From Hemerocallis citrina (lineage: Eukaryota; Streptophyta; Magnoliopsida; Asparagales; Asphodelaceae), in the NCBI GenBank assembly GCA_017893485.1, contig CM030366.1:103823796-103887795 (forward strand): DNA of 64,000 nucleotides. Reading direction: 5' to 3'. Shown piece by piece: positions 23,201 through 38,200 of the stretch. The position numbers and the translations under genes were made by a program. The notes under the pieces are model-generated. The model did not search any database, was not told the origin of the DNA, and saw nothing but the letters and a program-made list of their open reading frames with translations. How positions within the stretch are numbered: the first letter of the stretch is position 1; every line of letters begins with the position of its first letter.

Positions 23201-26200
23201 AGTCCGAGTCCCAATCTAGCTTATATTTTTCTTTAAAAAAATTTATCATTCAAAACCAGCTATGTTCAAATCAACAGTCTACTTTGTCATCAGTTGATTA
23301 CACAAACTATGCACTAGAGAGTAGAGACACTCCTCAATATCAACATTTAGTTGCAAATTAAAATGTGGCAAAGAGATAAGGACTTGTGATTGACAAAGCT
23401 TTAGAGCACAACAGTTAGACGACTGGTCATCCCACTGCAATTATTTATATTTATCATAATTTCTCATTTATGAAATAACTGTAGTTACTTAGGTAGCGTT
23501 TGGCCCAGCTTAAAATTAGCTTATCTTCTTCTTTAGAAGGAAAAGCTGGGCCAAACACATATTTTTGAAAAGCCCAAAAAAAGTAGAAGTAGCTTATTTT
23601 TATAAAGAAAAGGAACTCCAAAAGAAGCCCTCCAGATCTACTTCTGGCTTCTCCTTTTCTCTTTTTCTCTACCCGTTCTCTTTTTTTATCCCTTCACGTA
23701 TCAAACCCAAACCGATCAAAAAAAATTCCCCCTGCCCCTTCCCTTAATATTCCGGCATCTCCATCTCCGATCTCCAAAAACAAACCGGCATCAACCAATC
23801 CTCCCTCAAAAAAATCCTCCAATGCCTCCAATCCAAGAAACTCATCAAACCCATATCAAGAGGGACATTCATCGCCGTCGGGTTTCAACCCTCGAAAAAA
23901 GAACTACACGACGAAGTCGGCATGGTCGACGAGGATGATCGAATCCGAATCTTGAGGCGTCACTGTTCGGAGTGCATGGAGAGGCTTGGGGGTGTTGCGA
24001 GTGGAGAGATGATACTGGATGTACTACAGAAGTCGGGGTGTGTTTCGATGGAGTTGGGGTTGGAGTGGGTTTTGGGAATTCTGGAGTCGATGGTTTCGGA
24101 TGGGGAGATGGAGATGCTGACTCGTTCCGAGGTCGATGAAATCGAAAAGTGTTTATGTTTATCACAACAAGTGGCTTAATTAGTTGGGATTGAATTCTTA
24201 ATTGTCTTATCTTTTTTGTACATGGAAAATAAATACTAGTTCTACTGTATGTTCTTGTTATTTTCAGTTTTTGTAATAATTGTTTAGTAAGCATTGAGTA
24301 GGTCAACATGTATTTTTTATTTTTTATTTTTTATTTGTTTCTGTAGCCTTATGCATTTATTCTATGGAAAAAAATCCTCTTAGCATTACTGGTACCACGG
24401 TTTATTGCTTTTCCTGTTTGTCATTGATTATTATCAAAGAAGTTCATTCATTAATCTTGGAGAGAGGACTTGTGGCTATTAATAACTTTATAAACATGTT
24501 TTCATTAGTTTTGTGTACTTTGCTGGAAGGTGATAAGAGTTTTTTTTTCTTTTGGCTAAAGAGTTTGGCAAGGTGTCCGGTTAGGGATAACGACCCTCTC
24601 CTTGCGAAATCAAATATAAGTCGCGTGCCAAAGGTACTCAGCGGCGCGGCTGAGTGCAATAGCTGACTATCCACCGCTAAAAGTAGCTTACAATTGATAT
24701 CTTATGCCAAACAACTTCTATCTTAAAAGTAGCTTTAAAGTTAAAAAAAAGCTGACTATCCAAACAACTTTAGCTTTTAATTTCAAAGCTCTACTTTCTG
24801 GCTTCTCCATCTGAAGTAGCTTTAAAGCCCAAAAAAAGCTAGGCCAAACGCACCCTTAATTCACTCATTCATATGACATAATACCTACCCTTCAAACAAC
24901 CACCCATGATGCACAGTTATATGTGATGACTCATCCACTGCTAGATATGTCACTCTGTATCTTCTCTTATGGGTATTGGATGGGCAAAAATAAAATGTTA
25001 AAAGTAGGGAACTGCAGATTTGCAGATTTGATATTGTAGCTGGGTCTATTTGGCTGTGTAGGCCCATGCAAGCCTCTCCATTATGATCATACAGAATGTT
25101 TCTCGAATAGAATTCTACAGTTTTTACTAATTTATACTTTTTATTATTGTTCTTCTTTTCCACCACATGGAAACTCAAGGTTGCCAGAACCCACTATTGG
25201 CACCTCCTTCGCTCCATATCTATCATCTCCTCAACCACCAAAAATAAAAATACAAAAGGATTTACTTTGATTTCCCTCGAAAATAAGCTGCTTCCCCTAA
25301 TTTCAAATCGCAGTCCAACTTATGCCCATTCATTTTGTTAAGGGTTCTCAATACTGTCATTTTGTGTTGCGGAATTTGGAAGTATTCTTGTTTGGTGACA
25401 TTGAATATAATATCTATGAGCTATGTAGCACAAACTTCTATCAAGAAGCCATCCTCGTGTTGGACATGTATCCGACACTGAGACTTCGGGGACACTATGA
25501 ACATGTATCGGACACTCTCTACGTGTCTAGAATTTTATAATACACCTTATGTGTTGGACACTACTTAAGCACTTGCAAAACACGTCCTGGCACACATAAT
25601 TAACAATTTTTCATACGTCATATACTAATTAACTCTAGTTACTTGCTTACTGCAATGGATCTTCTCCAATCTTATAATGTACTATGAAGTATTGTTGATT
25701 TTTAATGGAGAATGCATCTCTTTGAACGCATGAGTACCAACACTTCTTAGAACACATAACTAACAAATTTTCATATTTCTTATACTAATTAAAACTAGAT
25801 TTTTTTAAATACACACCACGGATCACTGATTTTATCATGTGCTCTGAAGTACTATAACTTTTTGGTGGCCAATTATCTCTTATCTTGATTCCACACTCCA
25901 AATTATGATGTTGATTACCATTTGATTGAATTTACCAGTAATTATGATAATATTAAGTTATATTATACTGCAGCAATGTCCCCATGTCCTACTTTTGACA
26001 AATTTGGCATGTCCCATACCTGTACCCTCGTTGTGTTGTATCCTTATACATATCCATGCTTCCTTGTGTGACCCCCGTTCCCGCCAATACGCATTTCTTT
26101 AGTATGTTTTGTATTTCGACTATTTATATATTAGCCCAAATCAAATAAATTATTATTATTGGATTATTTTAATAAATTCGTTAAACCCGAATACTATTTT

Positions 26201-29200
26201 GTTATATAATTTTATTATTATTATGATTATGATTATTATTGTTATTTCTTGATTATTTATTAAAATTCATCAATTGAATTATTTTACTATTTGACTCTAT
26301 CTATTATTTTCTTGGTGAATTCTAACCCATATTAATTAATTATTTTAAATAATGTTCAAGCCCAATCTTATATTCTTTATATTTGTTATTTATTAATATT
26401 GGAAGCCCAACCAATATTATTGGATTTATTATATTTATTTGAAGCCCGAATTCAAATTCAGACTATTATATTATTATTAGGAAGAAGCCCACGTCAACCC
26501 AACTCTATATTTTCTATTTAATTATTTGCTGCCCATACTATGAAGCCCAAGCCAAGCCCACCAATTTAAAACCAATACCCATACAAATCCTTAACTGCAC
26601 ATCTCTCAGTATCTCCTGATTCTTCTCTCACGTTCTCCCACTCTCCCCTGTAACAGCCAATCATCCCCATTATTTTCCCCATAATCCCATTAATCCCTCT
26701 CCCTATTAATTAATCAATTAATGCCCTAATTAAACACTCTCCCCGACTCTCTCTCCCACTCACCCTCTCTCTCCTCCTCTGTTTCTTGGAGAACCCAACA
26801 GAGCACCCCCTCCTTCCTCTTCTCATCGCCAACCGCATCCCTGCCTCGCTGTCTTCCACTCGCTGCCAACGCCCCACCTTCCCCATCTTCATCATCCCCG
26901 TCGCTAGCCACAGCTACCACCCTGTCTTCGCCATTGCCGCTCACCCCCACCGTCAGAGGCCCATCTCCCTGTCTCGCCTTACCCTGAGCAGCCTCGTCAA
27001 TTGTCCTCGCCATTGCCTGCGACCTCAACCTCCCTCCTTGTCGTCATCGCTTCCCGACCGCGACCGCCCTATGCTCCTCACCTCCACTGTCTTGCCGACG
27101 ACGGTCCCACCATCGTTGCCATCTCTCCACTGCAGCCAGCACCCTCGCAACCTCCGTTGCTGCACAACCCTCACCCCGCAACCATCTGTAGCCGCCCTCG
27201 CATTTGCGCCATTCCCACGCCTGCATCCCGATCGCCCCATCTTCATCCCGAACCCATCGACTTCATCCCCGTAGTCCTCTTGCCGAGCGCCACCACCGAA
27301 ATGGACCACGATCCCCGACGCTGCCTTGCCGATGCCTGCACCTCACGCCACCAAAGCCACCTCCGAAAGCCACCCCACAACCGCTCGACGACGCCCCAAC
27401 CATTGCTGTTTGCCCGTGCTGTTGTTGTTGTCCGTTTCCATGCACGTGTTTCCGTTTACGTGCATTGCATGTGTTGCTGTCGGGACGCTCGTCCCATTAT
27501 TCAATCACATTTGGAATATTCGTCGTATAAGGCAAGTCTCCTTAAACACAATTGTTATTCTTGTTCAAGAAGAAGTTTGAATTTCGCAAGTAGTTCCATT
27601 CTTTATCGCATTGTAATTGTTTGATACCCCTCAAAGATACTACTACGAATTCATCGGCGAAACCAAGTAGTGGTTCCCTTTTCGTGCCATATCATTGAAT
27701 CAATCCCAAGCTTTGTTGTCCCCGTATGCAAGCACTACACGCACATGAACTAGAAATACTCATATATAGGTGTTACAATGATTGAATATATATCGATTGA
27801 ACGTGTGGTTGCGACTTGATTTATAGTACTGTTGATTCGTCGGGTGGATTGTAGGAATCCGCCTTAGTTGCTAATATTAATGGAAGTTCAATTCATGCTA
27901 TAGGTTTATGTGGGTTGATTACTTGTTGAACACATACGAATTAGGCTTTCTACTGTTTTGCCGGTTGTTCCATATTGCAATAAGTTTTTGGCCCTGCTGC
28001 TGTTGAAATCAATTAAAACTATATAAAAAGAAATAGTAGCTTCATGAATTTAGTTTCCAGAACAATCGACGGATCTAGATTCCGAAGTTATCGCATCTTT
28101 TGTACTGCTGACTTTTGATTTCCAGAATTGCTGTTTAGTAACACACCGACACGATTTATAATTTAATATGATGTTAACCGTATGATTTACACATGAAATT
28201 ACCACGAAGTTGCTGGACATATTTAGGGTTCACTTTACAATTATCATAAGATTTTATATTGAATTTACAGTCCCGTTATGCATGCAAAATGTTAACTCTA
28301 GGTTGCGGCCTGAACATGAAACCAGTAAAGAATAAAGTTTTACACCTAGTTTCTGTAATTTTAATGTCGTGTGTATATGCATTGGAACCGGCAGGAAGTC
28401 TAGTTTCTAGAACTCCTGCGGATCCTGATCTGCATGCCCGTAGCAACAGAAAAATCTATTTTTGTACAGCAATGTCCTGCTATCCAGGACTTGCATTCTT
28501 CATGCTGATTGTAAATTGTTTAAACCTTGCATTGCACCGCAGATTGTTCATTGTACAATCCTTGGCACATCGTTTATATCGTTTCTTAATACTTATTTCA
28601 TTGATTGCACGTTCATGTTCATGTTAATAAATTAATAACAAGCTGGGTTATAAGGATCGACTTGGTACTGAACAATCAGAAACTGTACTCGGATGAGGGG
28701 CCCATGTTTTCCTATGTTGCGATCTTGTGTTCTTGTGATTGTGTTCTTGTGATCTCGTAGCATCCTGTGGATAAAGTCTTGTCACGGATGGTGGATTGTG
28801 GATTCTCATTATTGTTATTGTGCCGAGTGCATGATTTGTAGAGTTCACCACTTTAAGTCTAAACGTTTACTGCTTGTATGCACCGAGCCTGTGGTATGGG
28901 ACACAGTACTACGTGCATTAGATCAGATAATAAAACTTGATAGACCTAGGATTGACACTGCATTGATCCCGATTATTGTTACCAACTTGAATCTTGTTAT
29001 TGTATTGTTACTCGTTAAATTGTTGACTATAGTCCTTCCCTGGTTATTGACATTGTTCATGGACAATTGATATAGTTCTAGTTCCTTTTTTCTTGATATT
29101 GCATGTCCTGTTTATTATTCTTTGCTTGTTGCTACTTGTTATCCGTGACTTGCTCTAACAGTCATTTTTCACTCTAGACTATGAACTCGCAGGTACACAC

Positions 29201-32200
29201 CCGAAGAACTTGGTGAACAGACCTTCTTGTGATGGGAGCTAGATTACTGGCTCGCAATAATTGTCATGTTCTTGTTATTTAAAATTCCAGCTTTATCGTT
29301 GTTGTCATACTTTGTACTTCGGGCTTTGTTGACCCGAAGTTTGTTCTTACCAGTTGTTGGTTATTGTTCAGAATACTTCATGAAGTATATATGTTATGTG
29401 GTTTCTTTTTAAGCATGCGTGGTTGTATTTGTTTTGCATATTGTTGAGTTAAATATTACAGCTTATGAATGATGCAAATCATTCGATGGGCCTTGGTTAC
29501 GTACTCGTATTCCCGTATTTTGGGAAGCGGGGCATGACACATTGTCTATGAGATTCCACTCTAAAAATTTGATTTCAGCTAATTTGTGGTTTTCTAAACA
29601 CTGATCTTTCTAATATATATTCAATTCAGAGAATTTCAAAAGCTAAATACAAACAAAGCTGCTCTATATCATTTTGTACTATCCCTATAATTTTTTTTTC
29701 TTTGTCTTAATTCGAGGCAGTCCCGTATTCTGTCTTAATTCAAGGCAGACGACTTCAGTGTCTTAATTTGAGGACCGTTGACTCGAGAGAGAAAAAGCAT
29801 CTTGGCCGAAAAGTGTGCGTTATCGGCTCACTAACGGTCCGCCTCGGATATGCATGAAAAAGCGATTCTGCTAACGAAAATCGGCCATAGAGACATATTC
29901 CCGAGTTGTTAGGTGCCAAAAAATTTGCTAGAGCCTTTCCCTACTACTGTTTTCATTCTTATATGTGAAATTTGGTGTCTTCGTTAAGATCTGTTAAGGG
30001 CGATGTCAGTTCCCTTTTGTAGCATGTTTTACATTCTCATCAACAATTTGATTAATTTGATAGTTTTGTGATCATATTGGTTTAATTTGATAGTGAGAAT
30101 CTCAGTGTTTTGCCCAAAAATAAACTGAGAATCTCACTGTTTTGAAGTGTCCATGCAACCTAGCTGCTTAATAGTCTTTTGTAACATGCATTTTTAGCTA
30201 TTTATATTTGTTAAGTATTGATCAACAATATGTATCTGTTCATGTAGTGTTAAGCTCTACTTTTGACAAATGTAGATGGAAACCCACACCATTTAGTACG
30301 GAATCGTGAACCACAGACCATTGCTAGTGTGTACACCAATATGGGCTCTTTGCTAATGTGTATACCAATATGGACTTTGATATAGTTTGGTTTGTGTTTG
30401 TGTACAGGGATATGACTGTAGGATTATTAGATTACTAGTTTTGCCCGTGGGCACGTGCCTACGGCACGTCTTCGGAACTATACAACATATGAAAGTCTGT
30501 AAACATTAAAACAACAATTATGTAGCTTAGGTTTGAATAGTAGTAAAACAATAATTAGTTGTAAATAAAAGTCCATGTTTCCATTAGTATATGTTGAAAA
30601 ATAATTATAAATGAGGGTATAAAATCCAACTTCTTAGAACTTTTGAGTGTGAAAAATGATGAAATTTAACTGTTCATGAGATATTTTTTAATTTCAATGT
30701 AACATGAGCAATAAAAAAATGCATAAAACTGTTCATGAGATATGACTGTAGGATTATTAGATTATAATAATATACAAGGAACGTATGAAGCTGATGGGAG
30801 TTTTAATAAAAGTTGTATTTAGAAGAGGCATAAAAAAAATTAAGAAAAGGGAGGTGACCATCTGATCAGAGCTTCTGGTTCCTGAAATCTTAGTGTGCCT
30901 CTTATTGGAAAATAATAAAACTGGGAAGTAGTGACCTTGCTGTGTACCAGGTCTGATCCCAAGTGCAATCAAGATGGCTATGTTTAGTTCCTGCAGACTC
31001 TGGATCTCATAAATTAGTTGGATTTTTATTTATTTATTAACACTATGTTTGTAACTGATATCTAACAGTTCTTTTGTAATAGTAAGCATTGTTTGTTTTC
31101 TATGCCTAGCAGTATGAGAATTTTAATTCATTTATTAATCCTAGCAATATGTTAATTGAGCATTTTATCCCTAGCGGTATGTTACTGTTAAGTCACTCTC
31201 TGTTGCCTAAAATATTATTTGGATTGGTTGGCTGATATATAACTGAAGATGCTGACTCGTGAAGCCACTGGTCCTTCAATTGGTTGGGTTAATCGAGTTC
31301 CTCAGCCCAAGGGTATACAGAAATTGTTGTTCCAACAAGGCCAGGAATAATTCTTTGAAATCTTAATTTAAGCCTCTAATACGCATGGATGATAGTATAA
31401 TCTAGCTGCTATATTATTTGCTGAATATTTGTTGCTGATAAAATCTCAAAAATTATAATTAAACTGTAAAAGGTTGGTTGGCTGAATATTTTGTCTCACT
31501 GGCTTCTAAAGGCACAGAGTGCTGATGGCCTTTATTGGGGTAGAAACAGCATAACAGCAAGACTCTTTTATAACAGCAAGACTCTTTTGCTGTTTCTGTC
31601 TCACTAGCACGATAGTTTTGTAAAGAATGTTTGTCAATTCCTTTGGGTAGGGGATCAAGTTCACCCTTTCAAACTGATTCTATCAGTTTTTGTGTTTTTA
31701 CAGTTACAGCCAACCAAAGCCAAAAAAGTAGTTTGAATGTTTCCAAAACAACCGTACTACATTGAAAACACACCGAAAATGGACTATTTAACATGACCCT
31801 AGTGCACAGCAGGACAAACCTATTTAGGTGCTGATTGGTTCATCGCAAGTACACTTATTTTATGCATGCAACTAAATAATTAGTTACTACCTAATATACA
31901 AGTTAATTTAGTTGCAAATAGATAGTAAATTTCTTATCTTAATAAAATAGTTGTCCCCTTGAAAGACAAATCATGGAAAACTTTTCACTGAATAGTTCTC
32001 CAAATCCAGAACTATGTTACACAGTTCATTGATTTACCATTCTTGTTTTCCTAACAAATTGTAGCTAGCTAGGCCAACCTTTTCAGATCAAAAAAAAAAA
32101 AAAAAACAAATTGTAGCTAGAGAACCTGTTTAAGTTAATTTTCATACTGGTCAGTCTTTTGGTTGGTAACTCCATTCAATCCATTTCCCAGTGTCCAAGG

Positions 32201-35200
32201 TTGTGAATTGGGGATATGTATCTTGCGGATGGCATAGTATTTGATTCTTAAATCTAAGCCCATGAAAATACTTCGAATGACAGAAGAAAATAACTAAATT
32301 AGTGAAAATATTTCAAGTACGGAAATTTAACCACTTGATAAGTCAAAAGATCTAACCTGGTAAAAGGCCAACAGTCTTCCCACTTCTACATGACCTTCTG
32401 CAATCTTTATTCTCCTCTCAAACTTATCAGTAGACGAATCGTTATCTAAATGCTCCACAAAGCCTCCGGAATTCTGCACTGTAGAACCTCCATCTTGCGA
32501 CTGCACCTCAGACCTCCCAAGGTGACTTCTCAAATAAGAGAATCTGGGAGCTCCCATATTGAACTCTTTGCTGTTGTTATGTCTTATAGTTTTTCTCGGA
32601 AGCTTGGACAGAATGGATGCCATTATATTCCACTTATCAGTAAGATTGCAAAGATATATGCAATTGAGTGCAACTTCAATTATCTCAGCTTCATCTTTAA
32701 ACAAGCCATCAACTGGAGAATCCCCACATCCATTTTCTATGACTACCAAGCATATTTCTAATAGGTTATCAACAGCAATCTCTTTCAACCATCTAACCAG
32801 AAACGAATCCCTCTGATCCATGCATGGAAAACCTCGGTCCTCTTGCATTTGGGTTTCAGAATCTAGGGAGTCCGTGCAAAATCGTTTTATCATATAGGGG
32901 ATAGCTGTCTCACTCAGTCTATTTATCACAGTTTCCTCGTTCACACCCTTGAGCATCATTTTGAACTTTTCATAATCCGACAATTGTTCCCATGCGAAAA
33001 GATTCATGCTAAAATTTTCATCACATCTGTCAGAATATACGAGCTGATGCAAGTATGATATCTCCTCACTGAAATGCTGCAGTTCTGATATGCCCTTGCG
33101 ACATGCAAACTCTACTAGAGAAAAGCAGTTGTCCAACTGCCCACTTAAATTATCAATATCCCTCGTTCTATTTTTGTACCACTCACAGAGCTCGCCGATT
33201 GAAGGCCAAACAAGGCCAACAGACTTTTTTAAAATATTTTCAGTTCTCATCTGGATAGTTCTCTGGGAATCATTAGGCAAATTATTCATAAAGGATATCA
33301 TTTTTTCACATTCAACCCAGTCCCCTTCCCTTAGAGCAATGGCACTAGGAGGTAACCTTCCTGGAAGCAGCTGACCATAAGTTTGAACTGGAACAGTTTC
33401 AGGGATAGCGGACAGTATATCTAAGATTTGAGGAGTAATAGAATATGGATGACGTTTGAAGAGAAGGTTGAGTGCTCCAATTTTGCCACTTCTAGCAAGA
33501 TTTATAGCAGCTTCGCTAACAGGAATTGCCCGGAATTTGCTATATTCATGTGCAGAAAATCTGTCGAAAAGAGCAAGTAAAGCAAGAGATTAGAAAATTA
33601 GATAAAGCGAACTGAATTACTGTCCTCGTTCAAAATGAATTGCCTGAGAATAAATGATGTACTCATGAGAACAAATGTCATGTATTCAGTAACTATCAAG
33701 AGTCTATATTATTGAATTAACCTCATGACAGCGAATTTTTAAGCTATTGAAAAGTTCAAAGAACAGATGCAGAAAAGAGAAGAATAATCAAGTAATTAAC
33801 ATTGCCATTCATCAAAGGCGCCATAAGACGTGTCAAAACAATGCCATCAACAACAAAAACCATTAAATAATGAACTACTTCTAGAAACAATTGAACATAA
33901 ATCAATACCATGCAACTGGTTGGACCTCTTGTATTTTGCAGATGTTGTCTCAATGGGATCCTCAACCAGCGCCATCAATTTAAACTTGATATGTAAAGAA
34001 AATATATTTCAATTCTAAAGAAGCATATGTTTCTACTACGAAAACTAATACCGGCTGTGAAGCCTATCAACAAGTTAAATCGGGTTGCTGAATTTGATGG
34101 TCCTTGTATATTCAAGATGACTGAAGTTTAATTACAACTAAGGTGCAAAATATTGACTATTCAAAGAAAATTTGGCTCTTATGCAAACATAGTAACATAG
34201 TCTACCAGTAACTGAAGTAAGTGTAACAAACCTTCCCATATTTATCCCAACAAATGTTTCTAGCTTGTCTCTGTATTGCAACAACTGAAGCCTGACAAGA
34301 CGAAATTCCCAAATGGAACCGCAATCACCATCATCCATGTCAAAAAACTTGTATTCATCAGTTAAACCGAGTCCATAAGAAAGTAAAGCCTTCACAACAT
34401 CTTCAGTGGGTCCAACCTTATCTATACATTCAGATAACACAAACATCCGATCTGTGATTTTTGGTAAAAGAACATCTATCTCATGGGATCCTTGTTCAGA
34501 ATGCAACCACTCTGCTTTAAAAACATCATTTCTATCAAGCCCATGACGACTGGCAAATTCTAATGCAGACTGATACTGCAGATTGTTAATTAGAACAGAG
34601 TACATCTCAGACACAGATTTTCCAGAAAATGACATCAACCTCCACCACAACTTACCATGATCTTTGCCTTCTATATGCTCAGACAATTTGCTGTCCAAAA
34701 CAAAAGTATGTCCTTGAAGACACTTCACTCTCTCAATAGCAAGCATACAAAATGTCGCATCACTCTCCATAACTTTTGTTCCAGTAAGAGTATACATAGA
34801 AATATTGCCTTTTCGGTTGGCAAGAATAAGAATATGATCGGTCCACCAGTTAATGTCAGCAACATCATGCAGGGATTCCCTGCTGCCATCTGCCAAACTT
34901 TCGGACAACTTGGAGGATTCGCTCTCAGCAAAGGAAATATTGGAAAGGAAGTACTTTTCAGAATCAAGGTTAAAGACACTTAAACGACCAGTCAAATCCA
35001 GCACTGCAACATGCTTAGCATGCGGTGAGATCGACACCTTCGGGTGTGTTAATGGACCTACACAACCTTTTGAGGACGAAAAAAGGCCTTCAAACTGAGG
35101 AGTGCAGAACATTAGCTCGAGCTCTGGATGTGTGTTTATGCGGAATAGATAAAGAGAATAGAATCCTGAGAAAAAAATTCCAAATAAAATTATGCAATAT

Positions 35201-38200
35201 AAGCATCGGTGAAGTTTCGCATCAGCAGCAGTTGAACAACCCATAACTGTGTGCATCAGCATGCACACAGTTATTGGATGTTCAACTGCTTGTTGTAATT
35301 TATGAAAATGAAGTTGATATGAATTTGCATTGACTTACCTAAATGATTTCCAGAGTCTACGGAGACCCTAGAAGCACCAACCAGTACCCCTAGAGAAAGA
35401 TCTAAATGAAAGTCTAAGCAGGACACATATTGAGGGAATTGCTTCATGTCAGTTAAGTAATTCCTTGACGGGAGAATTGGATAGATGCATACACCTGGCT
35501 CTTGTGAAATATCAACATGATAAAGCAAACCATCTTCCGTAAAAATACAGAAACCACACCTGTCATTGTAAAATTTATATATAAGTTGCTACAGCTATAA
35601 TCATGTTAATGATAAAGAACTCCATTGTAAAAAAGATGTATAAAATACCAGAAAGATTTTCTTGAGTTGACATCATCCTTCACAATCAGGTCAACAATCG
35701 GCGCAGACAATTTCAACTGGTTTCTAGTTCTCATTGCTACTTCCTCTCCACTTGATTTGATAAGGAAAAGTGTACTCGTGTCATCAATGACCCCAAGAAT
35801 ACCCTGAGGTTCCAGCCAAGCTCCATTAGTAAAAACTGATCGTCTGTCGTTACCTGAGGCGCACAAAGTAATAATTAGGTACATGTTCAACATACCAGAC
35901 TCTAAACGTCCATTTATGAATTAATGCTCTATTGGAAATACAAGTTGTTAGTAATCCATGAATATCTAACATATCAAACCTACACAATATAAGGAAATAT
36001 ACCAAGACAGAAAGCAGAAAACAAAAGATGTCTTAATCTGTTTCGTTGCTCTTTAAAAAAACAATGAACGCAGATGCATAGAACTGTTTATTCAATATCA
36101 TAAGTTCCAACAAGTATTTTAATAACTTTAGTTACGAACAGAAATCATTACAAGTTTCACATTGTTTGATTAAAAAATAACTAATATAGATGTGGAAAAA
36201 TCCTGGCCAAGGACTACAAGCAAAAACAACAAAATAACAGGGGGAAAGTCTAGCCCATAGTATCTGAGCCCCACACCAAAGGAAATACAATCCAATATCC
36301 ACAAGGACCCATCAGAAAGGACAAAACCACCTGGTTATAAAAGAAAACATTACTACAACAGAAAACATCCCAACCCTTAGCGCACATGCGGTACAAAACC
36401 CACCTTGTTTTATTAATTATATGGGTAAAATATTCATAATAACACCTCTTATAACCTACCACTTTTTTCTATAGAGGCGTCTTTGAATTGTAAGTATTGT
36501 ATTTTTTTTGTGACATTTGCATATGTAAGAGGTAAAGTCATGAAACCCCCAATGTTTAGGTCCGATCCGACATTAAGACACCCCCCGCTGTTAAATTTTC
36601 CTCACATAGCACCCCACCGTTATCTCTCTCATTTCAGGAGTTAAATTTGAATTTTGTAATTACCTAATTACCCCACTCCTTATTAATAGGTGGAAATGTG
36701 TTTTTATAGTCATGAAACCCACTCCTTATTAATAGGTGGAAATGTGTTTTTAAGAGGTAAAGTCATGAAACCCCCAATGTGTTTTTAAGAGGTAAAGTCA
36801 TGAAACCCCCAATGTTTAGGTCCGGTCCGACATTAAGACACCCCCCGCTGTTAAATTTTTCTCACATAGCACCCCACCGTTATCTCTCTCATTTCAAGCG
36901 TTAAATTTGAATTTTGTAATTATCTAATTACCCCACTCCTTATTAATAGGTGAAAACGTGTTTTTATAGCAGGGAAGGATAATTAGGTAATTACATAATT
37001 AAGATTTGACGTCAGAAATGAGAGAGATAACGGCAGGATGCTAAGTGAGTGATATTTAACGGCGGAAGTTTCTTAATTTCAGACCCAAAAGGTCCCAAAC
37101 ATGAGGGCGTCATGACTTTACCCCTAAAGTATAATAAAAGTTGGTTTTATAATCCAGAGGTTATAATAAACCCAAGTTCTGTTTCTAAATTTATTTGGTC
37201 TATAAGATCAATTTTGTTAGTCATCTACAAGTGCCGAGACAACCTAAAAGATCTATCTATATATGAATTTTACAGTGTTAAACCTTATTATTCAACTGAC
37301 TGCAAAATTATGTCCAGGTGGATGATGGGCAAAACAAGGCGCTTGAATGCATTATTCCTTCTTTTGATAGTTCATATAACAGACAAACTGTAAAAATTTA
37401 AGTCTACTTACAACAGATTATCTTCAGTGACAACCAAATCATAGAGACAGCACTCAGAAATAAGATTCAGCATGCAACCAATGGCTTATCTTACATAACA
37501 CTGATCCTCGAGAATTTTGTTAAAAGTGTACCTATACAATCATTTCAGCTAATGATGGATCCAATTAGACATTAATTCAGTTCCAACAGACCTGGAGACA
37601 AAGCTTAATATTCAATTAGTACAAACTTCAGGACTTTGGGACATAAATTTTAATTTATGATCAAAACTTAAGATGAGCTTGCAAAGTTGGTAGTTTCAAC
37701 TTATGATAAGAGCAATTGCAGATCAATGTGCAACCAATGCAATTCAAACAAATTATTTGGCGCAACGGGAAAGATGGTGGGAGTTGTAAGTTATCCTCGT
37801 ATTATTCAGATAATCTATAACCGAAATGACATGAATTTACATTTTTAACTATCATAGAAAAGATCAGATTTCTTTTTTTTTATTTTGCTTCCAATAGCTA
37901 TAGGGGTGGCATTAGGGCCGGGCTAGCCCAGGACTGGCCCGGCCCGCCCAAACTCGGGCTGAACTGGGGCCAACCCACCCAACCAACCCGGTCTGGTCCG
38001 CCATTTTCCCCCAAAAAACCAAATCCGGCCTAGCCCACAACCGGCCCGGTCCGCTCAGACCCGGGACCGGGTTGAACCGGCCCGGGCGGTCAGGGCCGAC
38101 CGTTGGATTTTCTGTTTTTTTTATTTTTTTAATTTTTTCAGAATTTTTTTTAATATTGTGTTTGTGTAATTACTAAAATACCCTCCCAACGGATCTATAC

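Noticed and set aside
26726..27624. ORFs of 60-207 codons in CT/GC-rich sequence
   Set aside because: They lie in the middle of a solo LTR, are rich in Pro, Ser and His, and have overlapping frames on both strands.
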